Shown here: piece by piece, positions 41,360 through 49,057 of the stretch
Position numbering within the stretch: the first letter of the stretch is position 1
Layout of the letters: every line of letters begins with the position of its first letter
Source: Yoonia maricola
Lineage (GTDB): Bacteria > Pseudomonadota > Alphaproteobacteria > Rhodobacterales > Rhodobacteraceae
Direction of reading: 5' to 3'
DNA: 64,000 nucleotides
NCBI RefSeq assembly: GCF_002797915.1
Contig: NZ_PGTY01000001.1
Location: forward strand, 930,001 to 994,000
The notes under the pieces: model-generated
Seen by the model: only the letters and a program-made list of their open reading frames with translations
Told to the model about the DNA's origin: nothing
Database searches by the model: none
Program-made: the position numbers and the translations under genes

Positions 41360-41773
41360 TTACGTGTCATCCGCTACGCGGGCACGAAAAATCATGTTGA
41401 TCTGGCGGACAGCGCCCGTCCCCACACGGGCGGCCTTCGCCTTGTAAAAATTCAGTGAAACCAAAGCACCGCGATCCAAGGTCAAAGGCGCATCCACCAG
41501 CGCATCGCTCACCGCAGCAGCCGCGGCTTTCGCGGCCGCAAACCCTGCGCTCTGGGTCACAACCGTGACCGTGAATTGATGCCAAGCCCCCGCGCCGGTC
41601 TTGTCCGACGCATCGCGCACATCCTCAGCCCCCAACACCACATAAAGGGCGGGCAATGCACCGGTAGGCAAAGCATCATAGATGTCCGTACCAATCAATG
41701 TGGCCAAGGCACTATCGCCACTCAATCGCTGGAACACAGCCCGTTGCAGGGCCGCTGCAACACCATAACTCAT
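41360..41773 (-). CDS. GTA g8: DUF3168 tail terminator-type protein
   Basis: A 137-residue DUF3168 protein, likely the tail completion/terminator ring. The start at 41773 (MSYGVAAALQRAVFQRL) has a GGAGG ribosome site and overlaps g7's stop by four bases; a longer frame to 41800 is less likely. Family segments: ALPTGALPALYVVLGAEDVR, HQFTVTVVTQSAGFAAAKAA. Confidence 0.92.
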   Translation of the reverse strand: MSYGVAAALQRAVFQRLSGDSALATLIGTDIYDALPTGALPALYVVLGAEDVRDASDKTGAGAWHQFTVTVVTQSAGFAAAKAAAAAVSDALVDAPLTLDRGALVSLNFYKAKAARVGTGAVRQINMIFRARVADDT

Positions 41774-42108
41774 GGAGCCACCTCCTCTTGCGCATGACAC
41801 GTCAGATAGGCGGCCCGCACCCCCTGCTCGGCCACGGCGTAGATCTCAAACACCCGTGCCCCGTCGCGAAAGCGCTGTCCGGCCACCGGGCGTGACGGCG
41901 CGCCATAAGGTGCGGCACGCACGGTAATCCGATAAGGCACGCGCGAGAATGTCATCGCCGTCTCTGCCTTCTCCGCACCTGTCCCGGCCTTTACCTCGGC
42001 CCATAACACGCCCAGCGGCTCCCAATCACGGGTATAACCGCCCGCGCCATCCGCCACCTTCAACGGGGCCTCCAACACGAGCGACCGGTTCAGCTGTGGC
42101 GCACTCAT
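41770..42108 (-). CDS. GTA g7: head-tail adaptor / head closure protein
   Basis: A 112-residue head closure protein of the phage SPP1 gp16-like type. Family blocks: LNRSLVLEAPLKVADGAGGY, TRDWEPLGVLWAEVKAGTG and PVAGQRFRDGARVFEIYAVA. It overlaps both neighbours by four bases, showing tight translational coupling in this part of the cluster. Confidence 0.92.
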   Translation of the reverse strand: MSAPQLNRSLVLEAPLKVADGAGGYTRDWEPLGVLWAEVKAGTGAEKAETAMTFSRVPYRITVRAAPYGAPSRPVAGQRFRDGARVFEIYAVAEQGVRAAYLTCHAQEEVAP

Positions 42109-42704
42109 ACGCGACCACCCATGAACAGGCGGACCGTGCGATAGCTTTCAATCAAAGCCCGCACACCCACAGGCATCGCAGGCGTAGAACGCGACACATC
42201 GTGACGATATTCATAGAAATGGGCGGCCAGCAGCATGACAGCCTGCGCCAGATCGCTGGGCAAATCGCTCCACTCCGGGCCAAAGCCCGCCAGCATGCCA
42301 ATGCGCACCGATCCACCTGTCGACAGGGATGGCAAACACGTGCCCGCAGGCTGCAAACTTGGGCGCTGCATATCAGGCTCCAGATACCAGCTATCCACAT
42401 CCACGACTGTCTCAATCCCCTGCATATCAAGCAGCGTCACAGCGCTGACAGCGTTCACCGGGGCCACCGGCAGCGGCTGACGGCGCGCGTCGCGCCACGC
42501 GGTCAAGGTCCAGCTAAACTCGCGCTCAATCAGGATCTTGCCGGTGCGGGCCTCAATCGCGGCCATAGCCGCACGCAGATAGCTCTCCAGCACCGTATCT
42601 TGAACTCCATCGTCGGCGAACCCCGATCCCAGGCGCAAATGGTCTTTGAACTCAGCGACCGGAAGCGCCGACATGGGCACGGTGGTCTCTTCGACTAACA
42701 TCAT
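42105..42704 (-). CDS. GTA g6: head-tail connector protein
   Basis: A 199-residue connector (phage gp6/gp15-like) that binds beneath the portal. The start at 42704 (MMLVEETTVPMSALPVAEFK) has a GGAG ribosome site; the next codon is also ATG. Family segments: FKDHLRLGSGFADDGVQDTV, YLRAAMAAIEARTGKILIER, LPVAPVNAVSAVTLLD. A longer frame to 42845 covers the hairpin-rich spacer and is rejected. Confidence 0.92.
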   Translation of the reverse strand: MMLVEETTVPMSALPVAEFKDHLRLGSGFADDGVQDTVLESYLRAAMAAIEARTGKILIEREFSWTLTAWRDARRQPLPVAPVNAVSAVTLLDMQGIETVVDVDSWYLEPDMQRPSLQPAGTCLPSLSTGGSVRIGMLAGFGPEWSDLPSDLAQAVMLLAAHFYEYRHDVSRSTPAMPVGVRALIESYRTVRLFMGGRV

Positions 42705-42791
42705 GGAATTACTCCGAAAACTCTTAGCCCTATGGGCGATAGACCCCCGGCCGCACCGCCCCCCGCATTGCTCGGACGGAAGGGAGCTGCT

Positions 42792-42852
42792 AGACAATGC
42801 GAGGATTGTCTGAATGCGCAGCCGGGGATGGATGCCGCTTTTCAAGGCGGCA
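42792..42852 (-). promoter_or_regulatory. Two hairpins in the spacer after the capsid gene
   Basis: AGACAAT (42792-42798) / ATTGTCT (42805-42811) and TGCCGC (42833-42838) / GCGGCA (42847-42852) lie in the 168-base gap between g5 and g6, the widest gap inside the cluster. Neither has a T-run. They may stabilise or partly terminate the capsid message so that capsid is made in excess over connector proteins. Confidence 0.5.
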
Positions 42853-42872
42853 CCCGTTTCACGGTTTCAGCC

Positions 42873-44057
42873 TTAGCTGACCGCGAACTTCAGCAGCTTG
42901 ATTGCCGCAAAATCGCTCACAGCACCGCCAACACGCTTGGTGGCGTAAAACAGAACATGGGGTTTGGCAGAGAACGGATCGCGCAGCACGCGCAGATCAG
43001 GGCGTTCAGCCACGGTATAACCCGCAGAGAAGTCACCAAACGCGACAGACATCGAATTGTCATCAATATCCGGCATGTCCTCAGCAATCAAAACGCGGTA
43101 GCCCAGCAGGCGCGCAGGCTCACCTTCGGCAATGCCATCAACCCAGACAAAACGCCCGTCATTGTCCTTCAGCTTGCGAATGTGACCCGCCGTTTTCGAA
43201 TTCATCACGAATGTCGCATTGGCGCGGTACTCAGCACCCAGCGCATAAACCAGATCAATGATCGGATCAGCACGGGTGATACCACCAGCGGTTTCAGATG
43301 GGACATAGCCCAGATTGCCCCAGGTCCAGCTATCGTTCTCCACTGTTGGGTAGGTCAACATGCCTGTCGGCTTGTCCACGCCATCACCTTCAATGAATGC
43401 CATCGCTTCGGCACGGGCAAACTTGTCGGCAATCCGGCCAGCCAGCCAACCTTCGATGTCAAAAGCGCTGTCATCCAGCAAACGCTGCGATGCTTTGGGC
43501 AATGCGGAAAGCTCATGCAAAGGAATGGAAATACGCTCGATCTTTGGCGTATCGGTTTCACCAACAGAGCTCGCCTCGGTTGCCCAACCGGCACCCATGT
43601 CAGAGTGGTCAACCAGTACGTCATAAGACGTCGCATCAACGTTCACGACGCTCGCAATCGACCGGATAGAAGCGGTCGAAGACAGGCTGTTCTGAATGGT
43701 GTCCGCCGTCTGCGGGTCCACAAGATAGCCACCGTCAGCAGCCACTGCCGTGCCCAGCGCCTTGCCTTCCATCTCAAGGCCACGCAGCCCGTCATCATCG
43801 CCCGAGCGCAGGTACGCAGCAAAGGCTTTCTGATGCGGTGCATCTTCGGCGGCCGCCTGTGCCAGCACAGGGCGGGCGTTCATCATTGTCTTTCGGTCCA
43901 GCTTATTCATCCGGTCATCCTGTTTTTGAAGTTTGGCATTCACGCCGTGGGAAAAGTCTTTGAAATCGCTCATGAACCCGGCAATCGCCGTATTCAGAGA
44001 CTGGGCAGGAGACATATCTTCCCCGGCCCGAGACGTGGTCTCAGTCTTACTCATCAA
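42873..44057 (-). CDS. GTA g5: HK97-family major capsid protein
   Basis: The 394-residue major capsid protein. An N-terminal scaffold-like helical domain (about residues 1-95, with LQKQDDRMNKLDRKTMMNAR) is expected to be removed by the g4 protease; the HK97 fold follows (ALGTAVAADGGYLVDPQTAD, LSALPKASQRLLDDSAFDIE, AFIEGDGVDKPTGMLTYP, PHVLFYATKRVGGAVSDFAA). Translation may start at either of the first two Met codons. It lies 29 bases after g4. Confidence 0.96.
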   Translation of the reverse strand: MMSKTETTSRAGEDMSPAQSLNTAIAGFMSDFKDFSHGVNAKLQKQDDRMNKLDRKTMMNARPVLAQAAAEDAPHQKAFAAYLRSGDDDGLRGLEMEGKALGTAVAADGGYLVDPQTADTIQNSLSSTASIRSIASVVNVDATSYDVLVDHSDMGAGWATEASSVGETDTPKIERISIPLHELSALPKASQRLLDDSAFDIEGWLAGRIADKFARAEAMAFIEGDGVDKPTGMLTYPTVENDSWTWGNLGYVPSETAGGITRADPIIDLVYALGAEYRANATFVMNSKTAGHIRKLKDNDGRFVWVDGIAEGEPARLLGYRVLIAEDMPDIDDNSMSVAFGDFSAGYTVAERPDLRVLRDPFSAKPHVLFYATKRVGGAVSDFAAIKLLKFAVS

Positions 44058-44086
44058 TCAATCCTTTGATCGTTGCTCGGGCGGGC

Positions 44087-44617
44087 TCAGTCCCGCGCCA
44101 TCATTTGGCGCGCACCCTCAAATGCCGCAGCCATCTCGCGCATTGCAGTCTCCGCAGGGTCATCCCCTTTGGCGCCCACACGCGCATCAGGAAGCATCGG
44201 GAATGTGACCAAAGACACCTCCCAAAGCTCCAACTCCGACAAAAGCCTACCGCCCTTGTCATCCTTGCGGGCTTTCACAGTCCGGTATCCGATGGACAGC
44301 CCGTCAATCGCCTTGGCCGCAATCAGCGACGCCGCCTCACGGCCTTTGGCCACATCCGTCAGCAAGCGGCCTTTGACCCACAGACCCATGGCATCCTCAC
44401 GCACCTCATCCCACACACCAATCGGCTGGGCTGGGTCGTGTTGCCACAACATCTTCACACCGCGGCCCTTAGCCAGAGAGGCACCATAAGCCCCCTTCTC
44501 AACCGTATCGCCACCCTGATCGGATTTACCGAACAGCGATGCATATCCGCTGATGATCGTGCCATCAGTGACCGTCACCTCAGTGCCAAGCGCACAAAAC
44601 TTATGTTCCAAATTCAT
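44087..44617 (-). CDS. GTA g4: HK97-family prohead maturation protease
   Basis: A 176-residue herpesvirus-type serine protease that cleaves capsid scaffold domains. The catalytic His is in MLWQHDPAQPIG and the catalytic Ser in AIDGLSIGYRTV; ISGYASLFGKSDQGGDTV is the family start. It overlaps g3.5 by four bases and precedes the capsid gene, the usual HK97 order. Confidence 0.95.
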   Translation of the reverse strand: MNLEHKFCALGTEVTVTDGTIISGYASLFGKSDQGGDTVEKGAYGASLAKGRGVKMLWQHDPAQPIGVWDEVREDAMGLWVKGRLLTDVAKGREAASLIAAKAIDGLSIGYRTVKARKDDKGGRLLSELELWEVSLVTFPMLPDARVGAKGDDPAETAMREMAAAFEGARQMMARD

Positions 44618-44826
44618 GATGGTGCTCCACTCAGCGCTTTAACAATTTCAAAAACCAACAAGCCGGCGCAGCCGCAGACAATGATCCAGACCTGCCATTC
44701 CAGACGGGACACCATGAACTCAATCCGGCCCAACCGAACATCGACCTGCGCAAACCAAAAATCCGACACCGGCGGCGGCGCATCACGGCGCGGCTTGCCG
44801 TCCATTTCAACAACATTACGCGCCAT
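44614..44826 (-). CDS. GTA g3.5: small membrane-type protein
   Basis: A 70-residue protein in the g3.5 position, with a charged N-terminal half and one hydrophobic helix (WQVWIIVCGCAGLLVFEIV). The start at 44826 overlaps the portal stop codon by 11 bases; a longer frame upstream is probably not used. Its role in GTA assembly is unclear. The order and size match other RcGTA-like clusters. Confidence 0.82.
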   Translation of the reverse strand: MARNVVEMDGKPRRDAPPPVSDFWFAQVDVRLGRIEFMVSRLEWQVWIIVCGCAGLLVFEIVKALSGAPS

Positions 44827-45997
44827 CGCCAACCTCCAAAGCAGGCAGACCCAGCAGCGCGCGTTTCTCCGCATCGGTCAAAAAATCCGCATCACTCACA
44901 CGCTTCCATTGCGCATCACGCTCCGCAGACAAAGCAGGAATCTGATCCAGATCAGGACGCAGGCTGACATCCTCGCCCGCATAGTCCGACAACCAAACGG
45001 CAATCGCAGACATCACGCGCGTCGCCAGCGGCAACACCGTCAACCGGTAAAATGCGCGGTTCGCCTCCTGGTAATTTGCATAGGTCGCATCGCCGGGAAT
45101 ACCCAACAGCATCGGCGGCACACCGTAAGCAATCGCAATCTCACGCGCTGCGGCCTCTTTAGTCTTCTGAAACTCCATATCCGAAGGCGAGAACCCCATC
45201 GGCTTCCAATCAAGGCCGCCCTCCAACAACATCGGCCGCCCCGCATTGCGCGCGCCCTGATGCTGGCTCTCCATCTCATCCAAAAGCCGGGCATATTGAT
45301 CATTGCTCAAGGCCGACTGACCATCCGCCCCGCGATATACAATCGCACCAGACGGACGAGCCGCATTGTCCAACAAAGCCTTCGACCACCGCGAGGCTGC
45401 ATTATGCACATCGATGGCCGAGGCCGCCGCCTGCAAAGCCGAAAACCCATAGTGATCATCTTGCGGATGAAAGCTCTTGATATGGCAAATCGGGCTCAAC
45501 CCTTCTGTTACTTGAAAGCGATGCTTGCGGCCATTCACCATATACTCATAGCCAACGGGCCAGCCATCTGCCCCCGGCACAACAGACATCCGATCAGAGC
45601 GCAGCACATGCATCTCAACCGGCAGCGCATCGTCGGCCACTGCCTCCAGATACCCATTCCCTGTCAGCAAAACCTGCCCAAACAAAGCCTCGAGCAACTC
45701 CGCCCGGCCCTGCCCCGCATTAGGGCGTGCCAACAACGCCTGCACCGGATGCGTCTCATAACGACGATCCGCATCCTGCAACACAATTGGCAAAGCAGCG
45801 GCGGCCTCAGCAATCAGTTTCACCGCACGAAAGCCAATCGGATTGGCCGAAAATCCAGCCTTCGTCAGCGACACAACATCGCGCGGCGACCAGGCAACAC
45901 GACCGGCACTAGACATCGCCATCACACGCCCCGTGGCCGAAGCTTTCACCTCAACCGGGGCCGCATCTGGCTTGGTACGGTTTAAAAATTCAAACAT
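44816..45997 (-). CDS. GTA g3: portal protein
   Basis: The 393-residue HK97-type portal that forms the DNA entry ring. Family segments: SPRDVVSLTKAGFSANPIGF, ALLARPNAGQGRAELLEALF, GQVLLTGNGYLEAVAD, LKWKPMGFSPSDMEF-like material and GVPPMLLGIPGDATYANYQE, all typical. It lies 112 bases after the large terminase, a comparatively wide and AT-rich gap. Confidence 0.95.
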   Translation of the reverse strand: MFEFLNRTKPDAAPVEVKASATGRVMAMSSAGRVAWSPRDVVSLTKAGFSANPIGFRAVKLIAEAAAALPIVLQDADRRYETHPVQALLARPNAGQGRAELLEALFGQVLLTGNGYLEAVADDALPVEMHVLRSDRMSVVPGADGWPVGYEYMVNGRKHRFQVTEGLSPICHIKSFHPQDDHYGFSALQAAASAIDVHNAASRWSKALLDNAARPSGAIVYRGADGQSALSNDQYARLLDEMESQHQGARNAGRPMLLEGGLDWKPMGFSPSDMEFQKTKEAAAREIAIAYGVPPMLLGIPGDATYANYQEANRAFYRLTVLPLATRVMSAIAVWLSDYAGEDVSLRPDLDQIPALSAERDAQWKRVSDADFLTDAEKRALLGLPALEVGDGA

Positions 45998-46109
45998 TCA
46001 AAACTCCTAGTGCCGGCCGGTGGTGACCATCTGCAGTTCACGAAAAACAATTTGAATTAAATGGTTTAGGAAATCGCGACAGCACCGTCCCGCACGGCCC
46101 GCAACACCC

Positions 46110-47510
46110 TCAAAGCCCACGAATACTGGGTTTTCGCCACTTCGCGGCGGGCTCAATCATCAGATCATACAATGCCCAAACCAGTGCATCGACACGATCC
46201 GGCGAGCCTGTGCCTTCAAAACCACGGCTTGTCATCTGCGCCATCTGATCCTCAAGGTCAGACAACCCCCGCACATGGCTCACGCGACCTTGTTCGTAAA
46301 GCGCCGCAACCGGTTCAGCCCGCGCGACCTTGCCCTTGGTGGCATGCACCGACCGATACGGCACCATCGCATCAACCCCGCGCAACACAGCCTCAACCAT
46401 ATCGCCACCCTGATTAACCTCGGCCACCAACCGATCCGCCCCATGCCTGCGCATCGCAGCAATCGCAGCTTCGGCCCAAGCCGTGGGACGCGCCGCCGAC
46501 ATGCTGGCATCTTCCAGCACCACCGCATGCCAATCACACACATCACCCTGCATACTGATACCCGCAACGATAATCCCACACGCATCAGATCCTGCGTGCG
46601 ACGTCCCTGGCGGATCAATCGCCACGACGATACGGTTCAACGGCGGGGCTTCAGCTACCTGACAGCGTGCCAAATCCGCGTCCGTCCAAAGCGCACCCTC
46701 CACCTCTGTCAGCATCAGGCCTTCCATCTCCTGACGGCCCAAAGATGTCCCGCCATAACGCACCTCAATCTCTTTCAGAAAACTTGTCGCCAAATTCGCC
46801 CGGTTCGCCTGCGTCGGCGCATGGGTGTTGACGGTCGTATCCAATTCCAGCAAATCGCGCAGCATCTGTGACTTGCGGGGCGTCGTCGTGACACAAGCGC
46901 GCGGACGATCCCCCAAGCGCAAAGCAAACTGCAGCATATCCCACGCCTCTTCCGCCTTACGCCACTTTGCCAATTCATCGGCCCACACCGCATCAAACTG
47001 GGGGCCACGCAAACTATCGGGGTCATGGGCCGAAAACACCTGCGCCTCCGCCCCATTAGGCCAAATCAGCAAACGACGGCCCGCAATCCACTGAGGACGG
47101 CGATCCGGCGGACAGACAGACAAGATACCGCTATCACCAAACACCATGACCTCACGCGCCTGATCCATGGTTTCACCCACCAAAGCCACACGACGGGCGG
47201 TACCGGGCGCATGCGGCACAGCCCCCTCTACCATCTTGCGAACCCACTCAGCGCCAGCGCGGGTTTTCCCCGCACCACGTCCGCCCAAAATCACCCAGGT
47301 CCGCCAGTCACCGCTCGGCGCTATCTGATGCGGCATCGCCCAAAAGTCGAACAGATAAGGCAAGCTCGCCAACTGCTCCGGTGTCAGCGTCTCCAGAAAC
47401 TGCCTCTGCCAAGAGGCTTCGGCGGATGCGATCAAGTCTGCACCCGATATCAAACCGGATTTCATCATAATCGATAGCATCTGCGTCGACGTCGGTTCCG
47501 GTTTTTGCAT
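46110..47510 (-). CDS. terL: GTA g2: large terminase subunit
   Basis: The 466-residue packaging motor and nuclease. The Walker A motif is GGRGAGKTR (residues 76-84), Walker B is in FDAVWADELAKW, and the C-terminal nuclease acidic clusters include VVAIDPPGTSHAGSDACGI and MVEAVLRGVDAMVPY. Conserved TLTPEQLASLPYLFDFWAMP near residue 41 shows the coding sequence must extend well upstream of the ATPase domain. The 5' end overlaps g1 in another frame by about 200 bases as called; internal ATGs (residues 11, 15, 16) would shorten the overlap only slightly. Confidence 0.95.
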   Translation of the reverse strand: MQKPEPTSTQMLSIMMKSGLISGADLIASAEASWQRQFLETLTPEQLASLPYLFDFWAMPHQIAPSGDWRTWVILGGRGAGKTRAGAEWVRKMVEGAVPHAPGTARRVALVGETMDQAREVMVFGDSGILSVCPPDRRPQWIAGRRLLIWPNGAEAQVFSAHDPDSLRGPQFDAVWADELAKWRKAEEAWDMLQFALRLGDRPRACVTTTPRKSQMLRDLLELDTTVNTHAPTQANRANLATSFLKEIEVRYGGTSLGRQEMEGLMLTEVEGALWTDADLARCQVAEAPPLNRIVVAIDPPGTSHAGSDACGIIVAGISMQGDVCDWHAVVLEDASMSAARPTAWAEAAIAAMRRHGADRLVAEVNQGGDMVEAVLRGVDAMVPYRSVHATKGKVARAEPVAALYEQGRVSHVRGLSDLEDQMAQMTSRGFEGTGSPDRVDALVWALYDLMIEPAAKWRKPSIRGL

Positions 47511-47727
47511 GAAATCTATCCTCAGCAGAGATCACCTTGAGGTGCGCTGCATGTAACTCGTTTAACTTGTTGACGACTTCTTTGATGCTCACGTCTTCGC
47601 CTTCGCGACACGCGGTAGTCATCTGCTCCAGCAGCTTCCGAATATCGCGTGATAACGCATCCACCTCAGCCAGCCGTTCAGCTGCCAAGTCAGAGGCACT
47701 TGGCCTCTCATCATTCATTTCATTCAT
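47308..47727 (-). CDS. terS: GTA g1: small terminase subunit
   Basis: A 139-residue protein, first gene of the cluster. RcGTA g1 has been reported to work as the small terminase that recruits DNA to TerL in a non-sequence-specific way. Sequence features: acidic, helical (LAAERLAEVDALSRDIRKLL, NKLNELHAAHLKVISAEDRF, DIGCRLDRIRRSLLAEAV). The start could be at 47727 or three codons later. The 3' half overlaps terL in a different frame. The CtrA-type box lies upstream. Confidence 0.88.
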   Translation of the reverse strand: MNEMNDERPSASDLAAERLAEVDALSRDIRKLLEQMTTACREGEDVSIKEVVNKLNELHAAHLKVISAEDRFHAKTGTDVDADAIDYDEIRFDIGCRLDRIRRSLLAEAVSGDADTGAVGELALSVRLLGDAASDSAER

Positions 47728-47812
47728 TGTAAATTCAGACCTGTAAGGGAACTTCCGTTACGGTCGAGCGGCAAGGATCATGTTCACCGATCCCAGTCTT
47801 CTAGCAGCGACA

Positions 47813-47841
47813 AATTACCGCAATTACACATCAACTGTCAA
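47813..47841 (-). promoter_or_regulatory. Possible GTA cluster promoter
   Basis: On the minus strand there is an exact TTGACA (complement of 47836-47841) followed after 17-18 bases by a poor -10 match (TAATTT). It lies about 100 bases upstream of g1 and about 30 bases downstream of the CtrA-type box. A strong -35 with weak -10 would suit an activator-dependent promoter, but the call is tentative. Confidence 0.3.
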
Positions 47842-47871
47842 CCCAACTAGACAGGCTCCACGCACTGTGAA

Positions 47872-47886
47872 TTAACGGTTGGTTAA
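47872..47886. promoter_or_regulatory. CtrA-type box (TTAA-N7-TTAA) upstream of the GTA cluster
   Basis: TTAACGGTTGGTTAA is an exact match to the full CtrA consensus TTAA-N7-TTAA, within the longer dyad ATTAAC-GGTTG-GTTAAT. On the minus strand it begins TTAACC, the common CtrA half-site. It lies 145 bases before the g1 start and 14 bases after the mltG stop codon. CtrA is required for GTA expression in Rhodobacter capsulatus. Confidence 0.65.
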
Positions 47887-47899
47887 TAATATCAGAGAC

Positions 47900-49057
47900 T
47901 TACCCGTCGTTGGCACGTTCTGCTTCAATCTGGCGCCACACGGCAACGTTACTGTTATGGTCTTCCAGATTTGTGGCAAAAGCGTGCCCACCCGTACCGT
48001 CAGCCACGAAGAAAATATAATCCGTCGTATCAGGGTTTAATGCCGCTTCAATAGCGGCCTGACCGGGGTTTGCAATCGGTGTTGGCGGCAAACCTTCGAT
48101 GACATAGGTATTCCATGGCGTTGCACCACGCAACTCGCTCTGGCGCAGGCCACGACCCAAAACACCTTCACCTTGAGTAATACCATAGATTACAGTCGGG
48201 TCGGTTTGCAGGCGCATGCCGCGGTTCAGGCGATTGACAAATACACTGGCCACCTGACGACGCTCATCGCGAATGCTGGTCTCTTTCTCGATGATACTGG
48301 CAAGGATCAATGCCTCTTCAGGTGTCTCCAACGGCAGGCCATTCGCGCGGTTGTCCCAGGCCTCGTCCAAGATCACCGCTTGCGCTTCTTGCATGCGGGT
48401 GAGTATCGATGAAACCGTCTCACCATCAGAAATCTCATAGTCGCGCGGGGCCAGCGACCCTTCAGCAGGCGGCTCCGTCACATCGGCTTGCAAAATATCG
48501 ATCTGGCTCAAAGCGGTCATCGTCTGCCAACTGGTCGCACCTTCCGCGATAACAACCCGGAAAGTGGCCCCACCGTCCGCCTTCACCTCTTGATAAGCAG
48601 CAGGTGGTTCCTCATCGGACACCACAAAACCCGCCAGTTCTACAAATTCATTCGTCGCGGGATCAAGTTCGCGCACATCAACAATCGTACGATTAATCCC
48701 GACACGATATATTACTTCCGCACCGCAGGTATTGCGCCCACCACGGGTGATAATGTCCACAATCTCTTCCATGGACGCCGCCTCTGGCACCCGGAACCGG
48801 CCTTGCTTCAGCAGACCGGATTTTTCTGTATAATCCGCACCAACCTCGAAAATGAAAGCCGACGAAATCGCACCCTGATCAACAAGATCAGCCGTCACAC
48901 GAGACATGGTCCCCCCGCCGGGCACCTCAAAACAAATCGCGGCCTCCAGCGGGCCTGCAGCAGAATACTGGCGGGTTCCCCATGCCACAACGCCAGCCAC
49001 CAGAAACAGGCCAACAATCAGAAACGTAAACGCATTTGACGCAATATGGCGCCACAT
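47900..49057 (-). CDS. mltG: Endolytic murein transglycosylase MltG
   Basis: Membrane-bound lytic transglycosylase that cuts nascent glycan strands. The 385-residue protein has an N-terminal anchor helix (about residues 10-30, AFTFLIVGLFLVAGVVAWG), a LysM-like region and the YceG catalytic domain with the catalytic Glu in LASIIEKETSIRDERRQVAS, VFVNRLNRGMRLQTDPTVIY and PWNTYVIEGLPPTPIANPG. Its start overlaps the fabF stop by one base, the conserved fab-mltG arrangement. Confidence 0.95.
   Translation of the reverse strand: MWRHIASNAFTFLIVGLFLVAGVVAWGTRQYSAAGPLEAAICFEVPGGGTMSRVTADLVDQGAISSAFIFEVGADYTEKSGLLKQGRFRVPEAASMEEIVDIITRGGRNTCGAEVIYRVGINRTIVDVRELDPATNEFVELAGFVVSDEEPPAAYQEVKADGGATFRVVIAEGATSWQTMTALSQIDILQADVTEPPAEGSLAPRDYEISDGETVSSILTRMQEAQAVILDEAWDNRANGLPLETPEEALILASIIEKETSIRDERRQVASVFVNRLNRGMRLQTDPTVIYGITQGEGVLGRGLRQSELRGATPWNTYVIEGLPPTPIANPGQAAIEAALNPDTTDYIFFVADGTGGHAFATNLEDHNSNVAVWRQIEAERANDG

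Larger units (their letters stand above)
33908..47727 (-). mobile_element. Complete RcGTA-like gene transfer agent structural cluster
   Basis: Seventeen co-directional genes in the fixed RcGTA order: g1 (small terminase), g2 (large terminase), g3 (portal), g3.5, g4 (prohead protease), g5 (capsid), g6-g8 (head-tail connection), g9 (tail tube), g10 and g10.1 (tail chaperones), g11 (tape measure), g12-g13 (distal tail), g14 (peptidase) and g15 (baseplate/receptor-binding). All frames are intact. Such clusters are vertically inherited in Rhodobacterales and make particles that package about 4 kb of random host DNA. No integrase, replication or lysis genes are here; activator gafA and other loci must be elsewhere. 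Confidence 0.95.

Noticed and set aside
42732-44069. A 445-codon open frame on the plus strand
   Set aside because: Antisense to the major capsid gene; no recognisable domain and shadow-type composition.
44066-45985. A 639-codon open frame on the plus strand
   Set aside because: It is antisense to the GTA portal and protease genes, which have clear family motifs; the composition (Arg/His/Pro/Gln-rich) is typical of a shadow frame.
33908-47727. Interpretation of the phage-like cluster as a prophage
   Set aside because: There are no integrase, replication, repressor or attachment sites, and the gene order is exactly that of RcGTA.
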